NCBI GenBank assembly: GCA_900541935.1
Contig: UQLZ01000002.1
Coordinates: 28,712 to 92,711, forward strand
Reading direction: 5' to 3'
Source: an uncultured Prevotellaceae bacterium
Lineage (GTDB): Bacteria > Bacteroidota > Bacteroidia > Bacteroidales > Muribaculaceae
Length of the DNA stretch: 64,000 bases
In this document: piece after piece, positions 26,642 through 36,098 of the stretch
How positions within the stretch are numbered: position 1 is the first letter of the stretch
Layout of the letters: each line of letters begins with the position of its first letter
The notes under the pieces: generated by a model
Databases searched by the model: none
What the model saw: only the letters and a program-made list of their open reading frames with translations
Told to the model about the DNA's origin: nothing
Translations under genes and position numbers: made by a program

Positions 26642-26722
26642 ATTTTAAAAATGCTGTAAAATTATGTTGTAAAACATATTTTGAAGCAATTTCATTTTTT
26701 TTAGAAAAAAAATCGCAAAAAG

Positions 26723-26754
26723 TTTCTTTATTATAAAATTCGTTTATACATTTG
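26723..26754 (+). promoter_or_regulatory. Promoter for glpABC
   Basis: TTTC at 26723-26726, a 20-base spacer and TACATTTG at 26747-26754. The -7 box is perfect and the -33 box has one mismatch. A TTCGTTTA copy sits in the spacer, fitting repression. Start near 26759, leader about 80 bases. Confidence 0.55.
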
Positions 26755-26838
26755 TTGCGAAATGAAAAAAGAGCAAAGTTTTTTCACTTCTTATAAAAAC
26801 TCATTTATTTCGAAAAGAAAGAAAACAGATAAAGTGCT

Positions 26839-28437
26839 ATGCAAAATCGCAGAGACAACGAATTTGATGTAATAATCATAGGTGGAGGAGCAACAGGGGC
26901 AGGAACTGCGCGTGACTGTTCTTTGCGAGGTTTAAAAGTGTTGTTGGTTGAACGCTGTGACCTTGCGGTAGGTGCAACTGGTAGAAACCACGGCTTGCTT
27001 CATAGTGGAGCGAGATATGCTGTTACAGATAAAGAGTCAGCAGAAGAATGTATTAAGGAGAATATGATTCTTCGTAGAATTGCAAGCCATTGTGTTGAGG
27101 AAAATGACGGCTTGTTTATTTCCTTGCCTGAGGATGATTTGGCATATCAGGCAACTTTTGTTAATGCATGTCAGTCTGCTGGTATCGATGCTCAGGTTAT
27201 AGATCCACAACTGGCTAAAAGAATGGAGCCATCGGTTAATCCTTCTATCGTTGGAGCTGTTAAGGTGCCGGATGGGTCGGTTGATCCGTTTAGGTTGACA
27301 TTGGCAAACGTTATTGATGCTAAGATTCATGGTGCAAAAGTGCTTATTTACCATGAGGTCGTTGAATTGATTAAGAGTCAAGATAGGGTTGTAGGCGTCA
27401 AGGTCTATGATCACAAGACAAAGCAATATAAGGAATACTATGCTCCAGTAACTGTTAATGCTGGTGGAATCTGGGGGCATGGGATAGCCGCCAAAGCTGG
27501 TGTCAGAGTTGATATGTATCCGGCAAAAGGTTCTTTGTTGATTTTTGGGCATAGAGTCAATAATGTTGTTTTAAATAGATGCCGAAAACCGGCAAATGCA
27601 GATATTCTTGTTCCTGGCGATACTATCTGTCTTATCGGAACAACTTCAACTCATGTGGGTTTTGATGAGGTTGATGACATGAGGGTTACTCCTGATGAAG
27701 TTGATGTGCTTTTGACAGAAGGAGAGAAACTAGCCCCTGCTTTGGCAACAACTCGAATATTAAGAGCATATGCGGGAGTTCGTCCGCTCGTAGCGGCAGA
27801 CAATGATCCGACAGGTCGTAATATCAGTCGTGGTATTGTTTTGCTTGACCATGCCGTTCGTGATGGCGTTGAGGGTTTTGTTACCATTACTGGCGGTAAG
27901 TTAATGACATACCGTTTGATGGCGGAGTGGACTGCAGATTTGGTTTGTAAGAAACTTGCTGTCGCAAAACTGTGTGTAACTGCAGTAGAACCTCTTCCTG
28001 GTTCAAGATGTAAGAAAGAAGAATGCAATTCTAATTCTCACTTTGTAGAGAAGAGAAAGTCTTCATTTGAGCGTCACGGGGATATGGCTGCAAAAATTTC
28101 TGCTGAAAGCGACTATGAAAACAGTCTTGTTTGTGAGTGCGAAGATGTTACTGTTGGAGAAGTTAAGTACGCAATAGAGGAACTTGATGTAACCAACCTT
28201 AAAGATTTACGTCGCAGAACAAGAGTTGGCATGGGAACGTGCCAAGGCGAATTATGTGCTTGCCGTGCGGCTGGCTTGCTTGCTGAATCTCACAATAGTG
28301 CAAAGAGAGCAAAAGAGGATTTGGCTTCATTCTTGAATGAGCGTTGGAAGGGTACTTATCCAATTGCATGGGGCGATTCTTTGCGCGAAGCGGAATATAC
28401 TCAGTGGGTTTATGGTGGTGTTTGTGGAATGGAATAA
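26839..28437 (+). CDS. glpA: Anaerobic glycerol-3-phosphate dehydrogenase subunit A
   Basis: 532 residues. N-terminal FAD Rossmann motif I-I-I-G-G-G-A-T-G-A-G-T near 13-24, the G-R-N-H-G-L-L-H-S-G-A-R-Y-A motif near 48-61 of FAD G3P dehydrogenases, and a C-terminal BFD-like 2Fe-2S domain with C-E-C-E-D and C-Q-G-E-L-C-A-C. It oxidises glycerol-3-phosphate to dihydroxyacetone phosphate. First gene of glpA-glpB-glpC, 9 bases before glpB. Confidence 0.95.
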   Translation: MQNRRDNEFDVIIIGGGATGAGTARDCSLRGLKVLLVERCDLAVGATGRNHGLLHSGARYAVTDKESAEECIKENMILRRIASHCVEENDGLFISLPEDDLAYQATFVNACQSAGIDAQVIDPQLAKRMEPSVNPSIVGAVKVPDGSVDPFRLTLANVIDAKIHGAKVLIYHEVVELIKSQDRVVGVKVYDHKTKQYKEYYAPVTVNAGGIWGHGIAAKAGVRVDMYPAKGSLLIFGHRVNNVVLNRCRKPANADILVPGDTICLIGTTSTHVGFDEVDDMRVTPDEVDVLLTEGEKLAPALATTRILRAYAGVRPLVAADNDPTGRNISRGIVLLDHAVRDGVEGFVTITGGKLMTYRLMAEWTADLVCKKLAVAKLCVTAVEPLPGSRCKKEECNSNSHFVEKRKSSFERHGDMAAKISAESDYENSLVCECEDVTVGEVKYAIEELDVTNLKDLRRRTRVGMGTCQGELCACRAAGLLAESHNSAKRAKEDLASFLNERWKGTYPIAWGDSLREAEYTQWVYGGVCGME

Positions 28438-28446
28438 TTTGGAAAG

Positions 28447-29691
28447 ATGAAATTTGATACATTAATAATAGGCGGAGGGTTAGCTGGACTTATGTGTGGC
28501 ATTCGTCTCCAGAAAAGCGGGGTTAAATGTGCTATAATCTCTGCTGGACAAAGTGCATTGCATTTTTCTTCCGGTTCGTTTGATTTGCTAAACGCTTTGC
28601 CAGATGGCTCAGTGGTAAATAATCCAGTACAATCAGTATCTAAATTACCAGAAAGCCATCCGTATTCAAAAATGAATAATTTCAGCGTTTTGGCTGAAGA
28701 AGCATATAATCAATTATCAGAAGTTGGCATTCAAACAGCAGGGAAAAGTGACTGTAATCATTTGCGACTTACACCTATGGGGACTTTCAAGTCTACATGG
28801 TTGACAATCTCTGATTTTTTAACTCTTCCTACAGAACAGGATACAATAGGTAAAAAGATTTTATTGGTAAATTTTTCTGGATTCTTGGACTTTAATTTAA
28901 AGTTTGTTGTTGAAGGTCTTGAAGAAAAAGGAGTAAAGTGCGATGTGCTGACAGTTGACAGTATCCCTGCTTTGAATAAATTAAGAAGTAGTGCAACAGA
29001 GATGCGTGCAACAAATATTGCAAGGGTTTTTGAGAATCTTGAAAATCTTGATATGTTGGTATCGCTAATTAATACAAAAGCAGATGAGGGATATGATATG
29101 GTATTGCTCCCTGCGGTTTTTGATTTGTCTTCTTGTCAATCTGTAAAGCAACTTAAAGAATCAGTCAAATTGCCTATAAGGCTTGCTCCAACAATGCCAC
29201 CCTCAGTAGCGGGCATAAGAGTACAGCAATTGTTGAAGAAGTCTTTTGAGATATTGGGTGGCACAGTCCTTTCAGGTGATTCTGTTATTAAAACAGAGGA
29301 GAAAGATGGCAAAATTTCTAAAGTCTATACCGCAAATCACGGTGATTTTGCTTTTGAGGCTGATAATTTTGTATTGGCTACTGGTAGTTTCTTCAGTAAG
29401 GGATTGATGGCAACTCCTTATGATATAAAGGAAACTGTTTTCGGAGCAGATGTTGTTTGCTCACAAAATCGAGCTGATTGGTATAATCCTTCATATTTTG
29501 AACCGCAAAATTATATGAGTTACGGTGTTGTTACTGACTCTAACTTCAATGTTGTTAAAAATGGTAAATCAATTAAGAACCTTTATGCAATAGGTTCCGT
29601 TTTAGGAGGCTTTAATCCAATGAGAGAAGGGTGTGGTGCCGGCGTTTCTATGCTGACTGCTTTATTTGTAGCGAACCAACTGAAAAAATAG
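28447..29691 (+). CDS. glpB: Anaerobic glycerol-3-phosphate dehydrogenase subunit B
   Basis: 414 residues. FAD-binding start D-T-L-I-I-G-G-G-L-A-G-L-M-C-G, an H-F-S-S-G-S-F-D-L-L motif near 39-48 typical of GlpB, and a C-terminal G-G-F-N-P-M-R-E-G-C-G-A-G-V-S FAD motif. GlpB links GlpA to the iron-sulfur subunit GlpC. Length matches E. coli GlpB. Confidence 0.94.
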   Translation: MKFDTLIIGGGLAGLMCGIRLQKSGVKCAIISAGQSALHFSSGSFDLLNALPDGSVVNNPVQSVSKLPESHPYSKMNNFSVLAEEAYNQLSEVGIQTAGKSDCNHLRLTPMGTFKSTWLTISDFLTLPTEQDTIGKKILLVNFSGFLDFNLKFVVEGLEEKGVKCDVLTVDSIPALNKLRSSATEMRATNIARVFENLENLDMLVSLINTKADEGYDMVLLPAVFDLSSCQSVKQLKESVKLPIRLAPTMPPSVAGIRVQQLLKKSFEILGGTVLSGDSVIKTEEKDGKISKVYTANHGDFAFEADNFVLATGSFFSKGLMATPYDIKETVFGADVVCSQNRADWYNPSYFEPQNYMSYGVVTDSNFNVVKNGKSIKNLYAIGSVLGGFNPMREGCGAGVSMLTALFVANQLKK

Positions 29692-29697
29692 ATAGAA

Positions 29698-30942
29698 ATG
29701 AATATGCAGGAAGTTAATATAAGTGACAATAATTTTGAACAATGCATTAAATGTACTGTTTGTACAGTTTATTGTCCAGTCGTTCCGGTTAATCCCCAAT
29801 ATCCCGGTCCTAAGCAGGCAGGTCCTGATGGAGAGAGGCTTCGCCTAAAAAGGGGAGAATTCTTTGATGAGGCTTTAAAGTACTGTCTTAACTGTAAAAG
29901 ATGTGAAGTTGCATGTCCTTCCAATGTTAAGATAGGTGACATTATTCAACTTGCAAGAATCAAGTATAGTAAAAAGAAACCGTCATTGAGAGACATGATG
30001 CTTGCGAATACTGACTTCGTTGGTAGCATGGCTACAAAGTTTGCTCCAATTGTTAATACAACGCTATCCCTCGCTCCTGTGAAAACTGTTATGGATGGTG
30101 TTTTAAAAATTGACAAGCATAGAACTTTCCCAAAATACTCTTCTAAGACATTTGAAAGTTGGTTTAAGAAAGAGGAAATGGATAAGCAAGACGGCTTTAA
30201 AAACCACATTAGTTTTTTCCATGGATGCTATATAAATTACAATTTCCCGCAGTTGGGTAAAGATTTGGTGCATCTTTTCAATGCTTTTGGTTATGGAGTT
30301 CATCTCCTTGAAAAGGAAAAATGCTGTGGCGTTGCCTTGATTTCCAACGGCTTGATTGACCAGGCTAAGAAACAGGCTCAATTGAATGTGGATAATGTTA
30401 GAAAATCCGTTCAGCAGGGTAGGAGGGTTGTTGGTGCTTCATCAACTTGTATCTTTACAATGCGCGACGAGTATCCACACCTTCATGGAGTTGACAATAG
30501 TGACGTAAGAGATGATATTGACTTGGCAACAAGATCAATCTTCAGATTGATTGAAGAAGGAAAGATAAAGATTAAGTTCCGTTCTGATTTTAGAATGAAG
30601 GTTGCTTATCACACAGCATGTCACATGGAAAAATTGGGATGGGCAATTTATTCAATAAATTTGCTAAGAATGATCCCTGGTGTTGAGCTTACAGTATTGG
30701 ATTCTCAGTGTTGCGGTATTGCCGGTACTTACGGGTTTAAAAAGGAGAATTATCCAACATCACAAGGTATAGGCAATTCATTATTTGAAAAAATTGATGC
30801 TGCAAATCCAGAATATGTTTCTACCGACTGTGAAACATGTAAGTGGCAAATTGAGATGTCAACAAACTATAAGGTTAAGCACCCGATTAGTATTCTCGCT
30901 GAAGCGATTGATTTTGAAGAAACTTATAAACTTAATAAATAA
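29698..30942 (+). CDS. glpC: Anaerobic glycerol-3-phosphate dehydrogenase subunit C
   Basis: 414 residues. Two 4Fe-4S motifs at the N-terminus (C-I-K-C-T-V-C-T-V-Y-C and C-L-N-C-K-R-C-E-V-A-C) and two CCG domains (with E-K-C-C-G-V near 204 and D-S-Q-C-C-G-I near 341). It delivers electrons to the quinone pool. Followed after 20 bases by glpT. Confidence 0.95.
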   Translation: MNMQEVNISDNNFEQCIKCTVCTVYCPVVPVNPQYPGPKQAGPDGERLRLKRGEFFDEALKYCLNCKRCEVACPSNVKIGDIIQLARIKYSKKKPSLRDMMLANTDFVGSMATKFAPIVNTTLSLAPVKTVMDGVLKIDKHRTFPKYSSKTFESWFKKEEMDKQDGFKNHISFFHGCYINYNFPQLGKDLVHLFNAFGYGVHLLEKEKCCGVALISNGLIDQAKKQAQLNVDNVRKSVQQGRRVVGASSTCIFTMRDEYPHLHGVDNSDVRDDIDLATRSIFRLIEEGKIKIKFRSDFRMKVAYHTACHMEKLGWAIYSINLLRMIPGVELTVLDSQCCGIAGTYGFKKENYPTSQGIGNSLFEKIDAANPEYVSTDCETCKWQIEMSTNYKVKHPISILAEAIDFEETYKLNK

Positions 30943-30962
30943 ACACACAAAAATTCAGTGTC

Positions 30963-32357
30963 ATGTTTAAATTTTTAGCACCACCGACTTTTAAGCCGGA
31001 ATTGCCAGCAGAAAAGATAGATTCAGCTTATAAGAGTTTCCGTTGGCAAGTATTTCTTGGAATATTCATCGGATATGCAGGTTTCTACATTGTCCGTAAG
31101 AACTTCTCTATGGCAATGCCTTTTCTTGAACCTTTTGGTTTTGAAAAGGGAGAGCTTGGTATTGTCCTTTCAATGAATGCTATTGCGTACGCATTGTCTA
31201 AATTCTTGATGGGTAGCGTTTCCGACCGTAGTAACGCAAGAGTTTTCCTTCCATTAGGATTGGTTTTGGCAGCAATCTCTATGATGTTTATGATTGTGCC
31301 TGTTGTAGCGTTTGGACCAGAAAACAAGACTTGGGCTATTGTTTTGATGACAGTCCTAAACTTTCTTGTTGGTTGGTTTAATGGTATGGGTTGGCCTCCG
31401 TGTGGTCGAGTTATGACTCACTGGTTCTCTCAGAATGAACGTGGTACAAAAATGTCAATATGGAACTGTGCGCACAACGTAGGTGGAGCATTGGTTGGTC
31501 CTATGGCTGCTTATGGAGCTATCTGGTTTGGCTCTTGGTTCTACGGTGCACAGTCTGAATACTATTTCCTTATTGGTACTTATGTATTTCCTGCTGCAGT
31601 TGCTATCTTTATTGCTTTGCTCGGTTATCTTCTAATTAGAGACACACCTCAATCTTGTGGTTTGCCTTCTATTGAAAAGTATCGTAACGATTATCCGAAA
31701 AACTATAGCGAGAAATCAGAACAAGTTCTTTCAACGAAGGAGATTTTCTTTAAGTATGTCTTGAATAACAAGATGTTGTGGTTCATCGCCATTGCCAATG
31801 CTTTCGTTTATATGGTAAGATACGGATGTCTTGACTGGGCACCTAAATACTTGATGGAAAGCCAAGGTTACAACATTAAAGAGGCAGGTTGGGCGTATTT
31901 CGCATACGAGTTTGTCGCTATCCCAGGTACTCTTATCTGTGGTTGGATTTCAGATAAGGTATTTAAAGGTGGTCGTGCGATGACAACTACTATATTTATG
32001 GCAATTGTCGCAGTCTTTATTGCTCTTTATTGGCAGTTCTCTGATAACTCAACTATTGTAACATTGTCTTTGATCGGTATCGGATTCTTTATCTATGGTC
32101 CTGTTATGCTTATCGGTGTTCAAGCTCTTGACTTGGCTCCAAAAAATGCTGCTGGTACAGCCGCTGGTTTAACAGGTTTCTTTGGATATTTCTTTGGAAC
32201 TGCTATCTTGGCTAATATTATTATTGGTTATGTTGCAGAACATGCAGGTTGGGATTGGACTTTCGTTCTATTGCTTGCTGCTTGTGTATTGTCTATTATC
32301 TTTATGTTGTTTACATATAAAGATGAAAAATATCTTCTTGCACAAAATAAGAATTAA
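30963..32357 (+). CDS. glpT: Glycerol-3-phosphate antiporter, GlpT type
   Basis: 464 residues, twelve helices, organophosphate:phosphate antiporter branch of the MFS. F-R-W-Q-V-F-L-G-I-F-I-G-Y-A-G-F-Y near 27, the loop S-D-R-S-N-A-R near 80 and W-N-C-A-H-N-V-G-G near 165 match GlpT/UhpT proteins. It imports G3P in exchange for phosphate. Co-transcribed with glpC by spacing. Confidence 0.92.
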   Translation: MFKFLAPPTFKPELPAEKIDSAYKSFRWQVFLGIFIGYAGFYIVRKNFSMAMPFLEPFGFEKGELGIVLSMNAIAYALSKFLMGSVSDRSNARVFLPLGLVLAAISMMFMIVPVVAFGPENKTWAIVLMTVLNFLVGWFNGMGWPPCGRVMTHWFSQNERGTKMSIWNCAHNVGGALVGPMAAYGAIWFGSWFYGAQSEYYFLIGTYVFPAAVAIFIALLGYLLIRDTPQSCGLPSIEKYRNDYPKNYSEKSEQVLSTKEIFFKYVLNNKMLWFIAIANAFVYMVRYGCLDWAPKYLMESQGYNIKEAGWAYFAYEFVAIPGTLICGWISDKVFKGGRAMTTTIFMAIVAVFIALYWQFSDNSTIVTLSLIGIGFFIYGPVMLIGVQALDLAPKNAAGTAAGLTGFFGYFFGTAILANIIIGYVAEHAGWDWTFVLLLAACVLSIIFMLFTYKDEKYLLAQNKN

Positions 32358-32441
32358 CGAGGATTTATACATAAATGTCATTATGTTAAACTGGTTTTTG
32401 TAATGTGTTTATTTGATTTTTTATTCATTAAATAAATAAGA

Positions 32442-33923
32442 ATGGCTAAGGATATATATAAGCAATTAGGCGAGAAGAAAGGTAGTTTTCTTCGTTGGCA
32501 GATGAGAGTTATCATCGTGACAATGATAGGATATGCTCTCTTTTACTTCGTTAGAAAAAACTTCTCTTTGGCGATGCCGGGTTTGACGGCTGAATATGGT
32601 ATCTCGAATAAGAGTTTCGGATGGATTATATTTTTCAGTTCCCTTGTTTACGGATTCTCAAGATTTATCAATGGGTACCTTGTGGATAGGGTGAAGGGAA
32701 AAGTGGTAATGGCTCTTGGACTTTTACTCTGTGCCTTTGCGAACTTTGCATTCGGTTTTGGTACTGATTTGAGTGTTTGGGTTACTGGAGTAAAGAATGG
32801 TCCACAAATGGTTGAGATGCTGATCTTATTTATGGGTGTTACTATTGTGCTTAACCAGTATTTTCAAGGTATGGGATATCCCCCGTGTGCAAGAATCTTG
32901 CCTCACTGGATACACCCGTCTGAACTTGCTACCAAGATGTCTATATGGAATTGTTCTCACTCAATAGGTGCTGCTTTGGCGGTAGTTGTCTGTGGCTATA
33001 TTATGGGAACTCTTGGCGTGAACATGAGTGCTAATGCCGAGGTTGTTAAACAAATTACGGATAATCTGTTAGGCACAGGAATGGATGCTGGTGATGCAGC
33101 AAAACAGGCTCTGCTTTTTGCTTCTCATGTTGGGGCATGGAAGTGGTGTTTCTGGATACCGGCTTGTTTGGCTGTTGCTGGTTCTATCTTGTTGTTTGCA
33201 ACTCTTAAAGATGAACCCAAGGATGTTTCCCTTCCTGATCTTCCAGGCACAAAACTTGGAGATTATGCAGAAACTAAAGATAAGAAAGTCAGAAAGAAAT
33301 TTGAGATGGAGATGGTTTGGAAAAACCGTTGGGTCTGGACTTTCTGTATTGCTAATATGTTTGTATATGTCGTTCGGATGGGCGTTTTGGACTGGGGTCC
33401 TAAATTCTTGACAGAAAGCAGAGGCCTTTCTATTTCAGACGCTGGCTGGACAGTTGCAGCTTTTGAAATTGCTGGTATTGTTGGTACTTTATTTGCCGGT
33501 TGGGCTACCGATAAATTCTTTAAAGGCAAGGGCCATAGAATGTGTGTTCTTTGTATGCTTGGAGCGGCATTGTTTATGACCTTGTTCAGATTCTTGCCAG
33601 ACGATGCAAGTTTGACAGTTACTGCTGCTATTCTTGTAGGTGCCGGATTCTGTATCTATGGTCCTCAGGCTCTTATTGGTATTGAACTTGGAAACCAGGC
33701 AACAAAAGAAGCATCAGCGAGAGCCAATGGTATCGCAGGAATCTTAGGATATTTAGGTTCTGGTTTCTCCGGCCTATTGGTTGGTTACGTTGCTGACATC
33801 TTTGGTTGGACAAGAGTTTTCGAAACAATTATTGTGGTTGCGTTTATTGGAATGTTCGTATTGATCTCAATGTGGAAAGCACCGAGAGACGGATATGAAA
33901 GAGCAAGTAAAATCAAATACTAA
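32442..33923 (+). CDS. Second organophosphate antiporter, GlpT/PgtP type
   Basis: 493 residues, paralogous to the preceding transporter (L-R-W-Q-M-R, F-V-R-K-N-F-S-L-A-M-P and W-N-C-S-H-S-I-G-A shared), with an insertion of about 20 residues in the central loop that contains N-A-E-V-V-K-Q-I-T-D-N. A different substrate, such as a glycerophosphodiester or phosphoglycerate, is possible. Its end overlaps the longest frame of the HAD gene. Confidence 0.88.
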   Translation: MAKDIYKQLGEKKGSFLRWQMRVIIVTMIGYALFYFVRKNFSLAMPGLTAEYGISNKSFGWIIFFSSLVYGFSRFINGYLVDRVKGKVVMALGLLLCAFANFAFGFGTDLSVWVTGVKNGPQMVEMLILFMGVTIVLNQYFQGMGYPPCARILPHWIHPSELATKMSIWNCSHSIGAALAVVVCGYIMGTLGVNMSANAEVVKQITDNLLGTGMDAGDAAKQALLFASHVGAWKWCFWIPACLAVAGSILLFATLKDEPKDVSLPDLPGTKLGDYAETKDKKVRKKFEMEMVWKNRWVWTFCIANMFVYVVRMGVLDWGPKFLTESRGLSISDAGWTVAAFEIAGIVGTLFAGWATDKFFKGKGHRMCVLCMLGAALFMTLFRFLPDDASLTVTAAILVGAGFCIYGPQALIGIELGNQATKEASARANGIAGILGYLGSGFSGLLVGYVADIFGWTRVFETIIVVAFIGMFVLISMWKAPRDGYERASKIKY

Positions 33924-33930
33924 TAGTTGT

Positions 33931-34794
33931 ATGGAAAAGCATAGCGAATATATATCTCCTTTTGCTCACGAAGAGTTAATGGATAAACTGAGAAAGATCA
34001 AACATGTTGCCCTTGATATGGATGGTACTATTTATATGGGTTCAACATTATTCCCGTTCACTAAGCAATTTCTAAGTGATTTGAGCAATAATGGAATAGG
34101 TTATTCTTTCTTGACAAATAATCCGACAAAGAGTCAGTCTGATTACTTGCAAAAACTGAAAAATTTAGGAATTGAAGCAGATCCAGAAGTAATGTACACA
34201 TCTTCGATTGCAACAATTGAATATCTGAAAGTGAAATTCCCTGAAGCAAAGAATCTGTTTATATTGGGAACTCCAAGTATGATATCAGAATTTGAGGCTG
34301 CTGGTTATATTTCTCTTTCTGAAGATACGTCAATTCGCCCAGATGTTCTCGTTGTTGCATTTGATACAACATTGGTTTACAAAAGACTTTGTACTGCATC
34401 ATGGTGGGCATCTCAAGGAATTCCTTATGTGGCAACAAATCCTGATAGGGTTTGTCCTACTGACTTGGATACTATTCTTGTTGACTGCGGTTCTATATGC
34501 AAGTGTATTGAGCATGCAACAGGAAGATGTCCGGATATTGTTATTGGAAAGCCAAATCCAGATATGCTTGAGGGGATTAAGCGCATGTATAATCTGGATG
34601 CAGAAGAAATTGCAATGTGCGGTGACAGAATTTATACTGATGTTGCAACTGCTCAAAATGCGGGAGCCTTCGGTGTTCTGGTACTTTCTGGCGAAAGCAC
34701 ATTAGTAGATGTCGAGAAAGCAGAGCGTAAGCCGGATGTGACGACAAAAGATATACAAGTTTTTGGACGCTTATTGCTTGAATCAAAATTGTAA
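33931..34794 (+). CDS. HAD-IIA phosphatase, NagD/phosphoglycolate-phosphatase type
   Basis: 287 residues from ATG 33931. An in-frame ATG at 33895 would overlap the transporter by 29 bases and is less likely, though translational coupling could use it. Core motifs: L-D-M-D-G-T-I-Y-M-G near 27, F-L-T-N-N-P-T-K near 60, K-P-N-P near 206 and G-D-R-I-Y-T-D near 240. HAD-IIA enzymes dephosphorylate small phosphates, and a G3P or glycolate phosphate substrate fits this locus, but specificity is inferred from context. Confidence 0.85.
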   Translation: MEKHSEYISPFAHEELMDKLRKIKHVALDMDGTIYMGSTLFPFTKQFLSDLSNNGIGYSFLTNNPTKSQSDYLQKLKNLGIEADPEVMYTSSIATIEYLKVKFPEAKNLFILGTPSMISEFEAAGYISLSEDTSIRPDVLVVAFDTTLVYKRLCTASWWASQGIPYVATNPDRVCPTDLDTILVDCGSICKCIEHATGRCPDIVIGKPNPDMLEGIKRMYNLDAEEIAMCGDRIYTDVATAQNAGAFGVLVLSGESTLVDVEKAERKPDVTTKDIQVFGRLLLESKL

Positions 34795-34851
34795 TCACAA
34801 AAACAAACATAAAACAACAAATTACTTAATGTTTAATTAAAATTTAGTATT

Positions 34852-36063
34852 ATGAATCGTAAATTATTCCTTTCTTTATTTGCTAGTGCACTTTTAGTTC
34901 CTAGTATTGCAGTCGCTGAACCAACTGCAAGTCCAGAACCTGCTGCAGAACCTGAAGCAGTAGCCCAAAATGCAGAAAAAAACACATGGCAGAAAATATT
35001 GGAGAAAATGCCTAAATTTTCTGGATATTTGCAGGCTGGCTATAACTGGACTCATAATGACGTTAAATCAACATCTTCTTTCCAAGCAAAGAGATTACGT
35101 TTGATTATGGATGGTAATGTTGGCGAAAAATTTGATTTCCGCTTGCAAATTGAAGCATTCAATGGTATCGGTGGTTCAACTAATGGTAACGGACAAAAGA
35201 ACATACAAGTAATGGACGCGTTTGCAACTTGGAAAATCTGTCCGGAATTCAAGGTAAGAGTCGGTCAGTTCTATACACCACTTGGTTATGAAAATTACGA
35301 CATCTCTCCAGCAACTCTTGAGTCTGTTGACTTCTCTAACATCGTTTATAGAATTGCTTGCCGCAACCCGTACGAATATAACTTCGTAGATTATGGTCGT
35401 GATCTTGGTATCATGTTCATGGGTGATGCATTTGATTCAGGTAAGGGTTTCCGTTATTTGCACTATGACGTTGCTTTGACAAACGGTTCTATTCCTTGCA
35501 AGGATGATAGCAACAAGGCAAAAGACTTGTACGTTAGTGCAACTATCCGTCCATTCAAGCACTTCAGCGTTAAAGGTACTTTCAACATTGGTGAGTACAA
35601 ATCACAAAAATTAGCAGGTGGTAATGGTGCAGTTGCTCCAGAAGTAAGCGAAGACCCAGCAAGAAACAACCTTTACAACCCAATGAACAGATACGTTGTT
35701 GGTGCATGGTATAACAATCCAACAGGTCTTGATGTTCGTGCTGAATATGGTGCAATGAAGAGTACTGTAAGAAACGTTGATGTTGTTAAGGAAAGCGGTG
35801 CATACGTGTTGGTAGGTTACCACTTTGGTAAGTTCTTGCCAGTTGTACGTTGGGATATGTACAAGGATGACGTTGCACAAGTATCTACAAACAACTATAA
35901 CCGCATTATGCTTGGTTGCTCATACGCTCCACACAAAAACGTTCAGTTCCAACTTAACTACGGTCACTTCATGTACAAAGATAATGGAGGCAAGACTGCT
36001 AAGGAAGTTCTTGGATATGACAAGTCTGAGCAATTGCAAGTTATGGCAATGTTTAAATTCTAA
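34852..36063 (+). CDS. OprP/OprO-like outer-membrane porin (first)
   Basis: 403 residues. Signal peptide (about 1-23, cleavage near V-A-E), a Pro/Glu-rich spacer, then a 16-strand porin-like barrel starting F-S-G-Y-L-Q-A-G-Y-N-W and ending in M-A-M-F-K-F, a C-terminal Phe as in outer-membrane barrels. The phosphate-selective porin family fits uptake of G3P or glycerophosphodiesters across the outer membrane. It lies 57 bases after the HAD gene. Confidence 0.85.
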   Translation: MNRKLFLSLFASALLVPSIAVAEPTASPEPAAEPEAVAQNAEKNTWQKILEKMPKFSGYLQAGYNWTHNDVKSTSSFQAKRLRLIMDGNVGEKFDFRLQIEAFNGIGGSTNGNGQKNIQVMDAFATWKICPEFKVRVGQFYTPLGYENYDISPATLESVDFSNIVYRIACRNPYEYNFVDYGRDLGIMFMGDAFDSGKGFRYLHYDVALTNGSIPCKDDSNKAKDLYVSATIRPFKHFSVKGTFNIGEYKSQKLAGGNGAVAPEVSEDPARNNLYNPMNRYVVGAWYNNPTGLDVRAEYGAMKSTVRNVDVVKESGAYVLVGYHFGKFLPVVRWDMYKDDVAQVSTNNYNRIMLGCSYAPHKNVQFQLNYGHFMYKDNGGKTAKEVLGYDKSEQLQVMAMFKF

Positions 36064-36098
36064 ATAAATCAATTTATTAATTCTTAAAATCTTTAATT

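Larger units (their letters stand above)
26516..26838. promoter_or_regulatory. Divergent control region, glpR / glpA
   Basis: 323 bases, strongly AT-rich. It holds the three phased TTTCGTTTTG-type repeats (26611-26641), a fourth TTCGTTTA at 26739-26746 that lies inside the glpA promoter, and TTTCGAAAAG at 26808-26817 downstream of it. These share a TTCG core, so they are likely GlpR sites. No good minus-strand promoter was found for glpR. Confidence 0.5.

Noticed and set aside
26516..26838. CRISPR-like repetition near glpR
   Set aside because: The repeats are 10 bases long and unspaced, fitting operator sites, not a CRISPR array; no cas gene is present.
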